A DNA stretch of 64,000 bases, from assembly GCF_019192965.1 (NCBI RefSeq), contig NZ_JAHTKU010000010.1, positions 248,001-312,000 of the forward strand. The letters run 5' to 3'. The translations under genes and the position numbers were made by a program. The notes under the pieces were generated by a model. The model worked only from the letters and a program-made list of their open reading frames with translations. It did no database searches and was not told where the DNA came from. Source of the DNA: Nocardioides daeguensis. GTDB taxonomy: Bacteria > Actinomycetota > Actinomycetes > Propionibacteriales > Nocardioidaceae. This document shows positions 44,523-52,067 of the stretch, piece after piece (the first letter of the stretch is position 1; the number at the start of each line of letters is the position of its first letter).

Positions 44523-44752
44523 CTCGCTTCGCTCGCCACGGTGTGGGGCTCGCTTCGCTCGCCACGGCGTGGAGCTCGCTTCGCTCGCCGGCTTCTCGTT
44601 CCGGGCGAACCAGGCTCGCTTCGCTCGCGGTTCGCTCGGTCAACCGACCTCGCTGGCGCTCGGTCGTTTGAGGTGTCGCGACGGCGTGGGGCTCGCTTCG
44701 CTCGCGGTTCGCTCGGTCAACCGACCTCGCTGGCGCTCGGTCGGTTGAGGTG
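44522..44752. repeat. repeat cluster after prs
   Basis: GCTCGCTTCGCTCGC occurs five times (44522, 44548, 44574, 44614, 44691). The last two are part of a 63-base direct repeat (44613-44675 and 44690-44752, one mismatch) that also holds CTCGGTCAACCGACC. Nothing here looks coding. It lies between convergent prs and the ATPase gene. Confidence 0.85.
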
Positions 44753-44772
44753 CCTGCCGGGGACCGGGGGCG

Positions 44773-45936
44773 TCACGCTTCCTCGAGCGACCTCACGAAC
44801 GCGCCGAAGCCGGGCAGCGTGAACCGCACCAGCCCGTGACCGACCGGCTCGATCACGCCCTTCTCGATCAGCCGCTCCCGCGGGACGCTGATCGCGCGGG
44901 AGTCGACGCCCATCCCGGCGGCGATGGCGGCGCGGGTGACGTTGCCGTCGCCGGCCGCGGCCATGGCGGCGAGGAAGCGCTGCTCGAGACGTGAGGCGGC
45001 GCCCCAGCGGGCGCGGTGCATGGCGGCGAGCTGGTCGCGGGCGACCGGCAGGCCGCGCTTGACGTGGGCCAGGGTCAGGCGGGTGCCGGCGTCGGGGGCG
45101 GCGGCGTCCCAGGTGGTGCTGCCGAGGAGCTGGAGCAGGTAGGGGTAGCCGCGCGACTCCGTCACGACAGCGGCGAGCGCCGGGTCCGTCCACGCCACGC
45201 CCTCGGCCTCGGCGGGGCCGACGAGGGCGGCGCGGGCGTCGTCGTCGGAGAGGACGTCGAGCGAGACGAAGGTGCTGCGCTCGCCGAAGGTCGCTGCCCG
45301 GGTGAGCGCCTCGGGCGTGACGGGGAGGCCGGCGGCGACGGTGGCCAGCGGGTTCTCGGTGCGTTCGCCGTCGAGGTTCTGCAAGGTGTTGAGCAGCACC
45401 GACATCTCGTCGGCCGACGCGGTGTGGAGCTCGTCGAGCAGCAGGAACAGCCCTGCGCCGCCGTGCGCCCGCACGGACGTGGCGGCCTCGTGCAGCAGCG
45501 ACTCGAGCATCCCGATCGCCGCCTGCGGGGGAGCGGCCGGCTCCCGGCGGGCCACCTCTGCCTGCACCTTCGCCCCCGGCACGCCGACCTCGACGGTGAG
45601 CCGGTCCAGCTGGCCGCGCCACCGGTTCCCCGTCGGTACGGCGTCCGCCCGTTCGAGCGCCCGGGCGACGCTGTGCGCGATGGCCGAGAGCACGGGCTGC
45701 TGCCGGGAGCACGCCACCCACGCGGTCACGAACCCGGACTCCACGGCGCCCCGCTGGGCAGCGCGGAGCAGCGACGTCTTGCCGATGCCGCGGGGTGCGT
45801 GGAACACCATGAGCGGGCCACCGAGCTCGCCGTAGGTCGCGACCCGGGCGAGCAGGCCCTCGATCCGGCGCATCTCCACGGCCCGTCCGGCCAGGATCCG
45901 GGGCACCTGGCCAGGGGTGTAGGGATTGCTCGCCAT
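44773..45936 (-). CDS. P-loop ATPase with C-terminal winged helix (ORC1/AAA-like)
   Basis: A 387-residue ATPase starting at ATG 45936 after GGAGG. Walker A is APRGIGKTSLLRA (near residue 50), Walker B LFLLLDELHTAS, and sensor-like regions follow; the C-terminal 90 residues resemble a winged helix (LEQRFLAAMAAAGDGNVTRAAIAAGMG, then ERLIEKGVIEPVGHGLVRFTLPGF). Such ATPases occur singly in actinobacteria and archaea and may act as NTP-dependent DNA-binding switches. A perfect palindrome overlaps its promoter, so autoregulation is plausible. The physiological role is unknown. Confidence 0.75.
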   Translation of the reverse strand: MASNPYTPGQVPRILAGRAVEMRRIEGLLARVATYGELGGPLMVFHAPRGIGKTSLLRAAQRGAVESGFVTAWVACSRQQPVLSAIAHSVARALERADAVPTGNRWRGQLDRLTVEVGVPGAKVQAEVARREPAAPPQAAIGMLESLLHEAATSVRAHGGAGLFLLLDELHTASADEMSVLLNTLQNLDGERTENPLATVAAGLPVTPEALTRAATFGERSTFVSLDVLSDDDARAALVGPAEAEGVAWTDPALAAVVTESRGYPYLLQLLGSTTWDAAAPDAGTRLTLAHVKRGLPVARDQLAAMHRARWGAASRLEQRFLAAMAAAGDGNVTRAAIAAGMGVDSRAISVPRERLIEKGVIEPVGHGLVRFTLPGFGAFVRSLEEA

Positions 45937-45959
45937 GACCGGCCTCCGGTGTGATGCGT

Positions 45960-45984
45960 CTTTATACTTCGCCCAAGTATAAAG
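45960..45984. promoter_or_regulatory. perfect palindromic operator upstream of the ATPase gene
   Basis: CTTTATACTT-CGCCC-AAGTATAAAG, two perfect 10-base arms, strikingly AT-rich for this genome. It lies 24 bases before the ATPase start and 22 bases past the stop of the DinB-type gene, and contains -10-like TATACT and TATAAA sequences. Confidence 0.8.
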
Positions 45985-46005
45985 CGGTATCAACCAACCG
46001 TGCGG

Positions 46006-46635
46006 CTAGCGAGCGACGAGCGCCAGCCCCTCGCCGCTCACCAGGTCCGGGTCGGGCGCGCGCCCGGAGGCGAGCATGAGCAGCTCCTGGACCGGTCCGC
46101 TGACGGTGGGCCCCGTGCCGCGGGCCCAGTCGATGTCGGTCGCGGCCATCCGGACGCTCCGCACCAGCCTCCCGGTCCCCATCAGGGGCGCGAGGCGTCG
46201 TACCCGGTCCGCGGCGACGGCGGCGGCCTCCGGGGCCATGGTGCGCGTCCGGCTCAGCGGGCGGGCGATGTCCTGGTGGTGGAGGAGGGCGTCGATCAGC
46301 GGCTCGACCGACGTCGTGGTCGGCACGTGGTGCGTGCTGGTCGCGAACCGCTCGAAGTCGCCGAGGATGCTCTCCCGCGTCTCGCGGGCACCGAGGCGCT
46401 TCACCTCGCGGTAGATCATCGTGTTGTAGCCACGGCCGAGGTTGCGCGCCATCATCGCGGGCATCTGGGTCCAGCCGATCTGCGGTGTCGAGATGACGTG
46501 CGCCGCCACGTCGTGGACCGTCCAGCCGGGGCAGAGCGTGTCGTGTGCCCAGTCCGCCGGATCGAGGTCGGCCAGTGTCGCTGCGAGCGCGGCGCGCTCG
46601 GCGTGGATGTGCGCCCAGATCGTGGCCTTCTCCAT
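46006..46635 (-). CDS. maleylpyruvate isomerase-family (mycothiol-dependent, DinB-fold) protein
   Basis: A 209-residue member of the mycothiol-dependent DinB superfamily. It begins IWAHIHAERAALAATLADLDPADW and has LCPGWTVHDVAAHVI, the usual metal-binding His region, then a second His in LIDALLHHQDIARPL. Members conjugate or isomerise substrates using mycothiol, which this organism can make (mshA at 15.5 kb). Substrate unknown. ATG 46635. It is divergent from a MarR gene with two palindromic sites between them, so that regulator is its likely controller. Confidence 0.85.
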   Translation of the reverse strand: MEKATIWAHIHAERAALAATLADLDPADWAHDTLCPGWTVHDVAAHVISTPQIGWTQMPAMMARNLGRGYNTMIYREVKRLGARETRESILGDFERFATSTHHVPTTTSVEPLIDALLHHQDIARPLSRTRTMAPEAAAVAADRVRRLAPLMGTGRLVRSVRMAATDIDWARGTGPTVSGPVQELLMLASGRAPDPDLVSGEGLALVAR

Positions 46636-46650
46636 GTCGACTCCCGGTCG

Positions 46651-46686
46651 TCAGTCTGCCTGACTGATATCGTCAGCCTGGCTGAC
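46651..46686. promoter_or_regulatory. two MarR-type operators
   Basis: TCAGTC-N5-GACTGA at 46651-46667 and the perfect GTCAGCC-T-GGCTGAC at 46672-46686, starting 21 bases apart, lie between the divergent DinB-type and MarR genes. Confidence 0.7.
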
Positions 46687-46713
46687 CAATTCGTCAAGGT
46701 TCGAGGAGCCCAG

Positions 46714-47154
46714 ATGCCCGACCCGCACCCGGCGCTGCTGATGTTCATCGGCGCGCGGTACGTCGAGCAGCGCGTCTCCGAGGCCATCGCGGCCGCCGGC
46801 TACGACGACCTGACCCTCGCCATGGCCCGGGTCGCCGCGCGGCTGAGCGAGGACGGGATCCGGGTGACCGAGCTGGCCGAGCAGGCGCGGATCACCAAGC
46901 AGAGCGCGAGCGTGCTGGTCGACCAGCTCGAGCGGGCGGCGTACGTCGTCCGGGTGCCCGACCCTGCCGACGCCCGGGCCCGGCTCGTGGTCATCGCGCC
47001 GCGCGGGCGCGAGGTGCTGGACGTCGCGCGCCGCGAGGAGCGGGCGATCGAGCGCGAGTGGACCCGACACCTGGGAGCCGAGCGCATGGCCGCGCTCAAG
47101 GAGGCCCTCGCGGACCTGCGGGAGATCACCGACCCCTGGTTGCCGGGCCGGTGA
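46714..47154 (+). CDS. MarR-family transcriptional regulator
   Basis: A 146-residue MarR regulator. The winged helix is IRVTELAEQARITKQSASVLVDQLERAAYVVRVPDPADARARLVVI, with the wing Asp-Ala-Arg-Ala-Arg motif. ATG 46714 follows GAGGAG. No conserved Cys suggests a ligand rather than a redox signal. It most likely represses itself and the divergent mycothiol-type enzyme through the GTCAG palindromes. Confidence 0.85.
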   Translation: MPDPHPALLMFIGARYVEQRVSEAIAAAGYDDLTLAMARVAARLSEDGIRVTELAEQARITKQSASVLVDQLERAAYVVRVPDPADARARLVVIAPRGREVLDVARREERAIEREWTRHLGAERMAALKEALADLREITDPWLPGR

Positions 47155-47260
47155 CGATTTCGTCCGGCCCTGTCCCCGCGAGTAGTCTTCTCCGGTTGCC
47201 TCGGCGAGGGAGCTCCCGCTTCTGTGACTCCGTGATCGACTGGGCCGGTCTGTCTTCATG

Positions 47261-47304
47261 ACGCCGCGCGCCCTGCCGGTCACCGGGTGAGGGAAGCGCG
47301 GCGT
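47261..47304 (+). terminator. hairpin in the rplY leader
   Basis: A 9-bp outer stem ACGCCGCGC/GCGCGGCGT (47261-47269 / 47296-47304) enclosing a smaller CCGG-CA-CCGG hairpin, followed by TTCTCG. It lies 53 bases before rplY and could end marR transcripts or act as an attenuator. Confidence 0.45.
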
Positions 47305-47356
47305 TTCTCGTCTCCGGGCGCAGCCGCCCATCACCACTGACGATCAGGAGTTCCCC

Positions 47357-47956
47357 ATGAGCAGCGACAAGATCCAGGCCGAGGTCCGCACCGAGTTCGG
47401 CAAGGGCGCCGCCCGCCGCATCCGTCGCGAGAACAAGATCCCCGCCGTCGTCTACGGTCACGGCAACGAGCCGGTCCACCTGACCCTCCCGGGCCACGAC
47501 ACGATGATGGCCATCAAGCACGGTGGCGCCAACGCCGTCCTCGAGCTCGAGTTCGACGGCACCTCGCAGCTCGCCCTGACCAAGCAGGTCCAGGTCGACC
47601 CGGTCCGCCGCGTCCTCGAGCACGTCGACTTCGTCGCCGTGACGCGGGGCGAGAAGGTCACCGTCGACGTCCCGGTCCACATCGTCGGCGACGCTGTCAA
47701 CGGCACCCTGGTCGTCACCGAGAACACCACCGTCCAGGTCGAGGCCGAGGCCACCCACATCCCCGAGCAGTTCGAGGTCAGCATCGAGGGCGCCGAGGCC
47801 GGCACCCAGATCCTTGCCGGCCAGATCGAGCTCCCGGCCGGCATCAGCCTGCTGACCGACGCCGAGACCCTGGTCGTCAACGTCACCGAGCAGAGCGCCG
47901 AGGAGCCCGCTGCCGAGACGTCCGCCGAGGCTGCTGAGGCCGGCGACAGCGAGTGA
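47357..47956 (+). CDS. rplY: 50S ribosomal protein L25/general stress protein Ctc
   Basis: A 199-residue two-domain L25 of the Ctc type. The N-terminal 5S rRNA-binding domain reads TEFGKGAARRIRRENKIPAVVYGHG; the C-terminal TL5 domain has FVAVTRGEKVTVDVPVHIVG and AGQIELPAGI. The tail is Glu/Ala-rich. ATG 47357 follows CAGGAG. There is a leader of about 200 bases between marR and rplY. A perfect hairpin separates it from pth. Confidence 0.95.
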   Translation: MSSDKIQAEVRTEFGKGAARRIRRENKIPAVVYGHGNEPVHLTLPGHDTMMAIKHGGANAVLELEFDGTSQLALTKQVQVDPVRRVLEHVDFVAVTRGEKVTVDVPVHIVGDAVNGTLVVTENTTVQVEAEATHIPEQFEVSIEGAEAGTQILAGQIELPAGISLLTDAETLVVNVTEQSAEEPAAETSAEAAEAGDSE

Positions 47957-47995
47957 TCACCAGCCGGCTCAGGTGGTTCCTGGGCCGACTGATCT

Positions 47996-48021
47996 CCCCG
48001 GCGCGGACCTCCGCGCCGGGG
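47996..48021 (+). terminator. hairpin between rplY and pth
   Basis: A 12-base perfect inverted repeat (47996-48007 / 48010-48021; effective loop four bases) placed before the pth start. It makes the upstream in-frame GTG at 47953 an unlikely pth start. Confidence 0.65.
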
Positions 48022-48051
48022 AGCACCGCCGCACCCGACGAGGAGACCTTC

Positions 48052-48654
48052 GTGGCTGACGCGACCACCGCCGACGTCTGGCTCGTCGTCGGGCTCGGCA
48101 ACCCCGGCCCGTCGTACGCCGGGCACCGGCACAACATCGGCTACCTGGTGGTCGACGAGCTCGCCCGCCGGATGGGCAGCGGCTTCCGCGCCCACAAGTC
48201 CGGCCGTGCCGACGTCGTCGAGGGCCGCCTCGGCGCTCCGGGCGCCCCCGGCCCCCGGGTGGTCCTGGCCAAGTCCCGCTCGTACATGAACGAGTCGGGC
48301 GGCCCGGTCAAGGCGCTCGCGACCTTCTACAAGGTCCCCGCCGACCGGGTCATCGCGATCCACGACGAGCTCGACATCGACTTCGGCACGCTGCGCATCA
48401 AGAAGGGCGGCGGCGACAACGGCCACAACGGCCTCAAGTCGATGCGCTCCTCGCTGGGTACCGGCGACTTCTTCCGGGTCCGGGCCGGCATCGGCCGCCC
48501 GCCGGGTCGCCAGGAGGTCGCCGACTTCGTGCTCTCCAACTACGGGACGACCGAGCGCAAGGAGCTGCCGTTCCAGATCGACTCGGCCGCCGACGCCGTC
48601 GAGTCCCTCATCGCCGACGGCCTCGAGAAGACCCAGTCCCGCTTCAACAGTTGA
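48052..48654 (+). CDS. pth: peptidyl-tRNA hydrolase
   Basis: A 200-residue Pth that frees tRNA from peptidyl-tRNA. VVGLGNPGPSYAGHRHNIGYLVV holds the catalytic His, then SYMNESGGPV, HDELD and KGGGDNGHNGLKSM. GTG 48052 follows AGGAGA and gives the family length, whereas the GTG at 47953 adds 33 residues running through a hairpin. The stop lies inside the first unit of a 22-base periodic repeat. Confidence 0.93.
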   Translation: MADATTADVWLVVGLGNPGPSYAGHRHNIGYLVVDELARRMGSGFRAHKSGRADVVEGRLGAPGAPGPRVVLAKSRSYMNESGGPVKALATFYKVPADRVIAIHDELDIDFGTLRIKKGGGDNGHNGLKSMRSSLGTGDFFRVRAGIGRPPGRQEVADFVLSNYGTTERKELPFQIDSAADAVESLIADGLEKTQSRFNS

Positions 48655-48809
48655 GCTGCCCCTTCCTCTCTGTTGAGTCGCCGGTTCCCAACCGTTGAGT
48701 TGCCTCGGCCCCCGGCCGGCTACCCGCGCGCCGGCAACTCACGGGCGAGGATGTGGCAACTCGACGGCGAGGATGCGGCAGCTCAACGGCGAGGATGCGG
48801 CAAGTCAAC
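48650..48809. repeat. block of 22-base periodic repeats in opposed orientation
   Basis: Three units beginning GTTGAG start at 48650, 48672 and 48694, exactly 22 bases apart. After a GC-rich centre, units in the opposite orientation end at 48743, 48765, 48787 and 48809 (last three units 48744-48765, 48766-48787, 48788-48809 are nearly identical, GGCGAGGATG...TCAAC). The first unit includes the pth stop codon. No coding potential is seen. Confidence 0.85.
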
Positions 48810-48853
48810 GGACAGGGAGCCGCGGCTCCGCGGGCGCCCACTACGCTGACCGC

Positions 48854-49645
48854 GTGACTTTCGAGCCCGGAACCCCCGCTCCCGAGGTCGTCGCCGACGA
48901 CCACCTCCTCGCCGCCTGGCTGGCCGAGGAGGCCGGTCGCCGCCTCCTCGAGGTGCGCACGGAGGGGCTGGAGGGCAAGGAGCTCAAGGACGCCGGCGAC
49001 CGCGCCGCCCACCTGCTGCTGATGGACCTGCTGGCGACCTACCGCCCCGACGACGCGGTCCTCTCCGAGGAGGCGCTGGAGAGCGCCGCCGACAAGGACG
49101 CCCGCCTGACCGCGGCGAAGGTCTGGATCGTCGACCCGCTCGACGGCACCCGCGAGTTCTCCGAGCCCCCGCGCGACGACTGGGCCGTGCACGTCGCGCT
49201 CTGGCAGGACGGCGAGCTCATCGCCGGCGCCGTCGCGCAGCCCGCGCTGGGCGAGACCTTCAACACCGGTACGCCGCCGGTCGTGCCGACCCGCACCTCG
49301 CAGCGACCGCGGATCGCGGTCTCCCGCACCCGCCCGCCGGCGTTCGTCGAGGCGCTCGCGAAGGAGCTCGACGCCGAGCTGGTCCCGATGGGCTCGGCCG
49401 GCGTGAAGATGATGTCGGTGGTGCGTGACGTGGCCGACGCCTACGTCCACGCCGGCGGGCAGTACGAGTGGGACTCCGCCGCCCCGGTCGCGGTCGCCCG
49501 CGCCGCCGGCCTGTTCACCTCGCGCGTCGACGGCAGCGAGCTGGTCTACAACCAGGCCGACGTCTACCTGCCCGACGTCATCGTGTGCCGCCCCGAGCTC
49601 GCCGAGCAGATCCTCGCCTTCATCGCCGCGAACGGCACCGACTGA
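48854..49645 (+). CDS. cysQ: 3'(2'),5'-bisphosphate nucleotidase CysQ
   Basis: A 263-residue member of the inositol monophosphatase superfamily. The metal-binding motif WIVDPLDGTREFSE and the second site YEWDSAAPVAVARAAG are intact; SEEALESA supplies the Glu. CysQ hydrolyses 3'-phosphoadenosine 5'-phosphate to AMP in sulfate assimilation. GTG 48854 follows TACGCT (48842-48847) by 6 bases, so it should be leaderless. The repeat block lies directly upstream. Confidence 0.88.
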   Translation: MTFEPGTPAPEVVADDHLLAAWLAEEAGRRLLEVRTEGLEGKELKDAGDRAAHLLLMDLLATYRPDDAVLSEEALESAADKDARLTAAKVWIVDPLDGTREFSEPPRDDWAVHVALWQDGELIAGAVAQPALGETFNTGTPPVVPTRTSQRPRIAVSRTRPPAFVEALAKELDAELVPMGSAGVKMMSVVRDVADAYVHAGGQYEWDSAAPVAVARAAGLFTSRVDGSELVYNQADVYLPDVIVCRPELAEQILAFIAANGTD

Positions 49646-49659
49646 CGGTCGCGAGCACC

Positions 49660-50472
49660 ATGGCTGACGAGGGTGGCGAGGAGCGAAGGACGCGGATCGA
49701 CTGGCCCGCGACCTTCGCCGGCGCGGGCGCGGCGGTCACCGTCGCGCTGCTGCTCTCCACCCTCGGCGCGGCCGGCACCCTGATCGGCGCCGCCCTCGGC
49801 AGCGTCATCGCCACGGTCAGCACTGCCCTCTACAAGCAGGGCATCGAGTCCAGCCGGCGCCGGATGGCCGAGGTCCAGGCCGCGGCGATGCAGCGGGTCA
49901 GCCTCGCCGAGCAGAACGTACGGCGGGCCGCGCGCCGCTCCGACCCCGCCGCCGCCGAGCGCGAGCTGGACCGCGCGCACCGCCACCTGGAGGAGGCGGC
50001 CGAGGAGGAGGCCGCGGTCGCCGACGCCGCCGCCGAGCCTCCTGGGGCGAGCCGCTGGGCCACGCTGCCCTGGAAGCAGATCGCCGTCCTCGCCGCCGCG
50101 GTCTTCGTGCTGTCGCTGGTGGTGATCAGCGCCGTCGAGCTGATCGCCGGCAAGAGTGTCTCCTCCATCACGGGCGGCACCGACGGCAAGGACCGCACCT
50201 CGATCGGTGGCGTCTTCGGCGACGACGGCAAGGGCGACGGCGACCGGAAGCAGTCCCCGCCGGAGCGGGAGCCCACGCCGACGCCGACTCCGACCCCGAC
50301 GTCGACCCCGACGGACGGCGACACGGTGACCACCGTCCCCACTGTCCCCACCGGGCCGACCGATCCTGCGACGTCCACCGGGACGCCGCCGACGCCGACC
50401 GCGACCACGACGGTGACCGAGACCGTCACCGCCACGCTCACGCCGTCGCCCGCGCCGTCCGCGACGCCCTGA
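49660..50472 (+). CDS. membrane protein with Thr/Pro-rich tail
   Basis: A 270-residue protein starting at ATG 49660, 14 bases after cysQ. There are two hydrophobic segments: a Gly/Ala-rich one at residues 15-50 (GAGAAVTVALLLSTLGAAG) and a true membrane helix near residue 145 (IAVLAAAVFVLSLVVISAVELIA). Between them lies a charged coiled-coil-like region. The last 85 residues outside are Pro/Thr/Ser-rich with TPTPTPT repeats, probably spanning the cell wall. I do not recognise a family or function. Confidence 0.7.
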   Translation: MADEGGEERRTRIDWPATFAGAGAAVTVALLLSTLGAAGTLIGAALGSVIATVSTALYKQGIESSRRRMAEVQAAAMQRVSLAEQNVRRAARRSDPAAAERELDRAHRHLEEAAEEEAAVADAAAEPPGASRWATLPWKQIAVLAAAVFVLSLVVISAVELIAGKSVSSITGGTDGKDRTSIGGVFGDDGKGDGDRKQSPPEREPTPTPTPTPTSTPTDGDTVTTVPTVPTGPTDPATSTGTPPTPTATTTVTETVTATLTPSPAPSATP

Positions 50473-50519
50473 CCCGAAACCGGGTTGCCCGGGCCGAGCG
50501 CCCCGGCAAGGGTGGGGGC

Positions 50520-50918
50520 ATGACGTCGTACATCTCGCACACCACCGTCGACTGCGCCGACGCCTTCGCGCTCTCGGAGTGGTGGAAGCCCGTGCTCGGC
50601 TACACCGACCTGCCCGACGACCCCAACGAGCCGGGGCACGAGGAGTGCATGATCGTCGACCCCGACACCGGCCACCAGGTGCTGTTCATCGAGGTCCCGG
50701 AGCGCAAGACCGGCAAGAACCGGGTGCACTTCGACCTGCGCCCGCGCGCCGGCACGCGGGACGAGGAGGTCGAGCGGCTGCTGCAGTACGGCGCCACCCA
50801 GGTCGCCGACCACCGCGGCATCCACGGCCCCGGCACCGGCTGGGTCACCCTCGCCGACCCCGAGGGCAACGAGTTCTGCATCGTCCGCTCGAAGGCGGAG
50901 CTCGACGCGGCGTCCTAG
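50520..50918 (+). CDS. VOC-superfamily (glyoxalase-like) protein
   Basis: A 132-residue protein with one vicinal-oxygen-chelate unit pair: YISHTTVDCADAFALSEWWKPVLGY at the start and GWVTLADPEGNEFCIVRS at the end, with HFDLRPRAGTRDEEVERLL between. It resembles the glyoxalase-like domain of actinobacterial proteins that lack some metal ligands. Substrate unknown. Its stop and that of the convergent alkB gene lie in a small inverted repeat CTAGCC/GGCTAG. Confidence 0.8.
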   Translation: MTSYISHTTVDCADAFALSEWWKPVLGYTDLPDDPNEPGHEECMIVDPDTGHQVLFIEVPERKTGKNRVHFDLRPRAGTRDEEVERLLQYGATQVADHRGIHGPGTGWVTLADPEGNEFCIVRSKAELDAAS

Positions 50919-50934
50919 CCACGAAACATCGAGG

Positions 50935-51552
50935 CTAGAAGACGTTCAACGGCCGGAACTGCACCGAGATCCGCGGCCCGGCGGCGGCGACCTTGGGCAC
51001 GGCGTGCTCCCAGGTCCGCTGGCAGCTGCCGCCCATGACGACCAGGTCGCCGTGTCCCATCTCGACCGCGAACGCCTCGTCGCGCCGCTCGGGATCGCGC
51101 GGGCGCAGGTGGAGCCGCCGCGGGTCGCCGACCGACACGATCGCGACCATGGTGTCGTGGGTCGAGCCGCGCCCGATGGTGTCGCCGTGCCAGGCGACGC
51201 TGTCGCGCCCGTCGCGGTAGTAGCAGCAGCCGGCGGTCCGGAACGGCTCGCCGAGCTCATCGGCGTACCGCGCGCTCAGCCGCTCGCGGGCGGCCGTCAG
51301 CGCGGGGTGGGGGAGCTCGTCGCCGATCATGTAGGTGAACACGAGGCGGGGTACGTCGACCACCCGGTCGTACATCGCCCGCCGCTCCGCACGCCACGGC
51401 ACCTCGCGGACCAGGGTGGCGAACACCTCGTCGGCGTCGGGCAGCCAGTCGCGCGCGACGTCGACCCACGCCCCCGCGCTGAGCGCGCGCCGCTCGGTGG
51501 TGACCTCGCTCGCCGCGGCGTCGAACAGGCTGGTCTGGAAGTCCACCGTCAT
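50935..51552 (-). CDS. alkB: alpha-ketoglutarate-dependent dioxygenase AlkB
   Basis: A 205-residue AlkB-family dioxygenase that reverses alkyl damage in DNA. The iron ligands are in SVAWHGDTIG (His-x-Asp) and WEHAVPK (His), and the 2-oxoglutarate-binding Arg in GPRISVQFRP. Start ATG 51552 is 6 bases after reverse-strand TATCCT (51559-51564), so it is predicted leaderless. Family length is about 200-215. Confidence 0.9.
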   Translation of the reverse strand: MTVDFQTSLFDAAASEVTTERRALSAGAWVDVARDWLPDADEVFATLVREVPWRAERRAMYDRVVDVPRLVFTYMIGDELPHPALTAARERLSARYADELGEPFRTAGCCYYRDGRDSVAWHGDTIGRGSTHDTMVAIVSVGDPRRLHLRPRDPERRDEAFAVEMGHGDLVVMGGSCQRTWEHAVPKVAAAGPRISVQFRPLNVF

Positions 51553-51607
51553 GGATCGAGGATACCCCCAGATCGAACAGGTGTTCGTACGACGTGCGGG
51601 TCGCCGA

Positions 51608-51973
51608 TCAGGAGTCGAGGCCGCCCAGGGGCGCGACCGCCACCCCGGACTCCTCGCACACCCAGGTCGGGTCCGGGCCGCCGAGGTCGGGTTCGATGTG
51701 CAGCGCGTGCACGGGGCCGTCCTCGCAGTGCGTGCACACCGGCCACAGGCCTTCGCGGGCATGGCGGCCGAACCGGTCGGCGAGCCCGTCCTGGACGTCC
51801 TGGGCCACGAGACCGGCGATGAACGCCGCCCCTTCGGGCCACTGCTCCAGCCACCAGCGGCGCTCGGCGCAGGCGTCCTCGAGCAGGGTCACGGAGTCCG
51901 GCGTCCCGAGGGCGCGGGCCTGCAGGTCGGCCAGCACCTGCGCTCGGGCCCGGAAGATCACGCTGTCGTCCAC
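51608..51973 (-). CDS. hypothetical protein with CxxC pair
   Basis: A 121-residue protein starting at GTG 51973 (MDDSVIFRARAQVLADLQARAL). It is helical in the first 80 residues with a Trp-rich patch (ERRWWLEQWPEG), then has a zinc-ribbon-like stretch LWPVCTHCEDGPVHALHIEPDLGG and a second Cys in TWVCEESG. It resembles small actinobacterial proteins of unknown function. The gene ends 55 bases before the alkB start. Confidence 0.65.
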   Translation of the reverse strand: MDDSVIFRARAQVLADLQARALGTPDSVTLLEDACAERRWWLEQWPEGAAFIAGLVAQDVQDGLADRFGRHAREGLWPVCTHCEDGPVHALHIEPDLGGPDPTWVCEESGVAVAPLGGLDS

Positions 51974-52067
51974 AGGTCCATTGTGCGCGGGTTTGGTGAC
52001 GGCCCCGAGGGGGGCATCGCAGCCGTCGCCGCTCCCGACCCGCGGGGGCCACCGAGAGGGGACCGTC

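Noticed and set aside
44522..44752. CRISPR-like array after prs
   Set aside because: Repeat intervals are irregular (26, 26, 40, 77 bases) and the intervening sequence is itself repeated.
47953..48051. GTG 47953 as the start of pth, overlapping the rplY stop
   Set aside because: The added 33 residues run through a perfect hairpin, and GTG 48052 has a proper ribosome binding site and gives normal family length.
48650..48809. CRISPR array after pth
   Set aside because: Units are contiguous 22-mers with no spacers, in two opposed orientations, and no cas genes are near.
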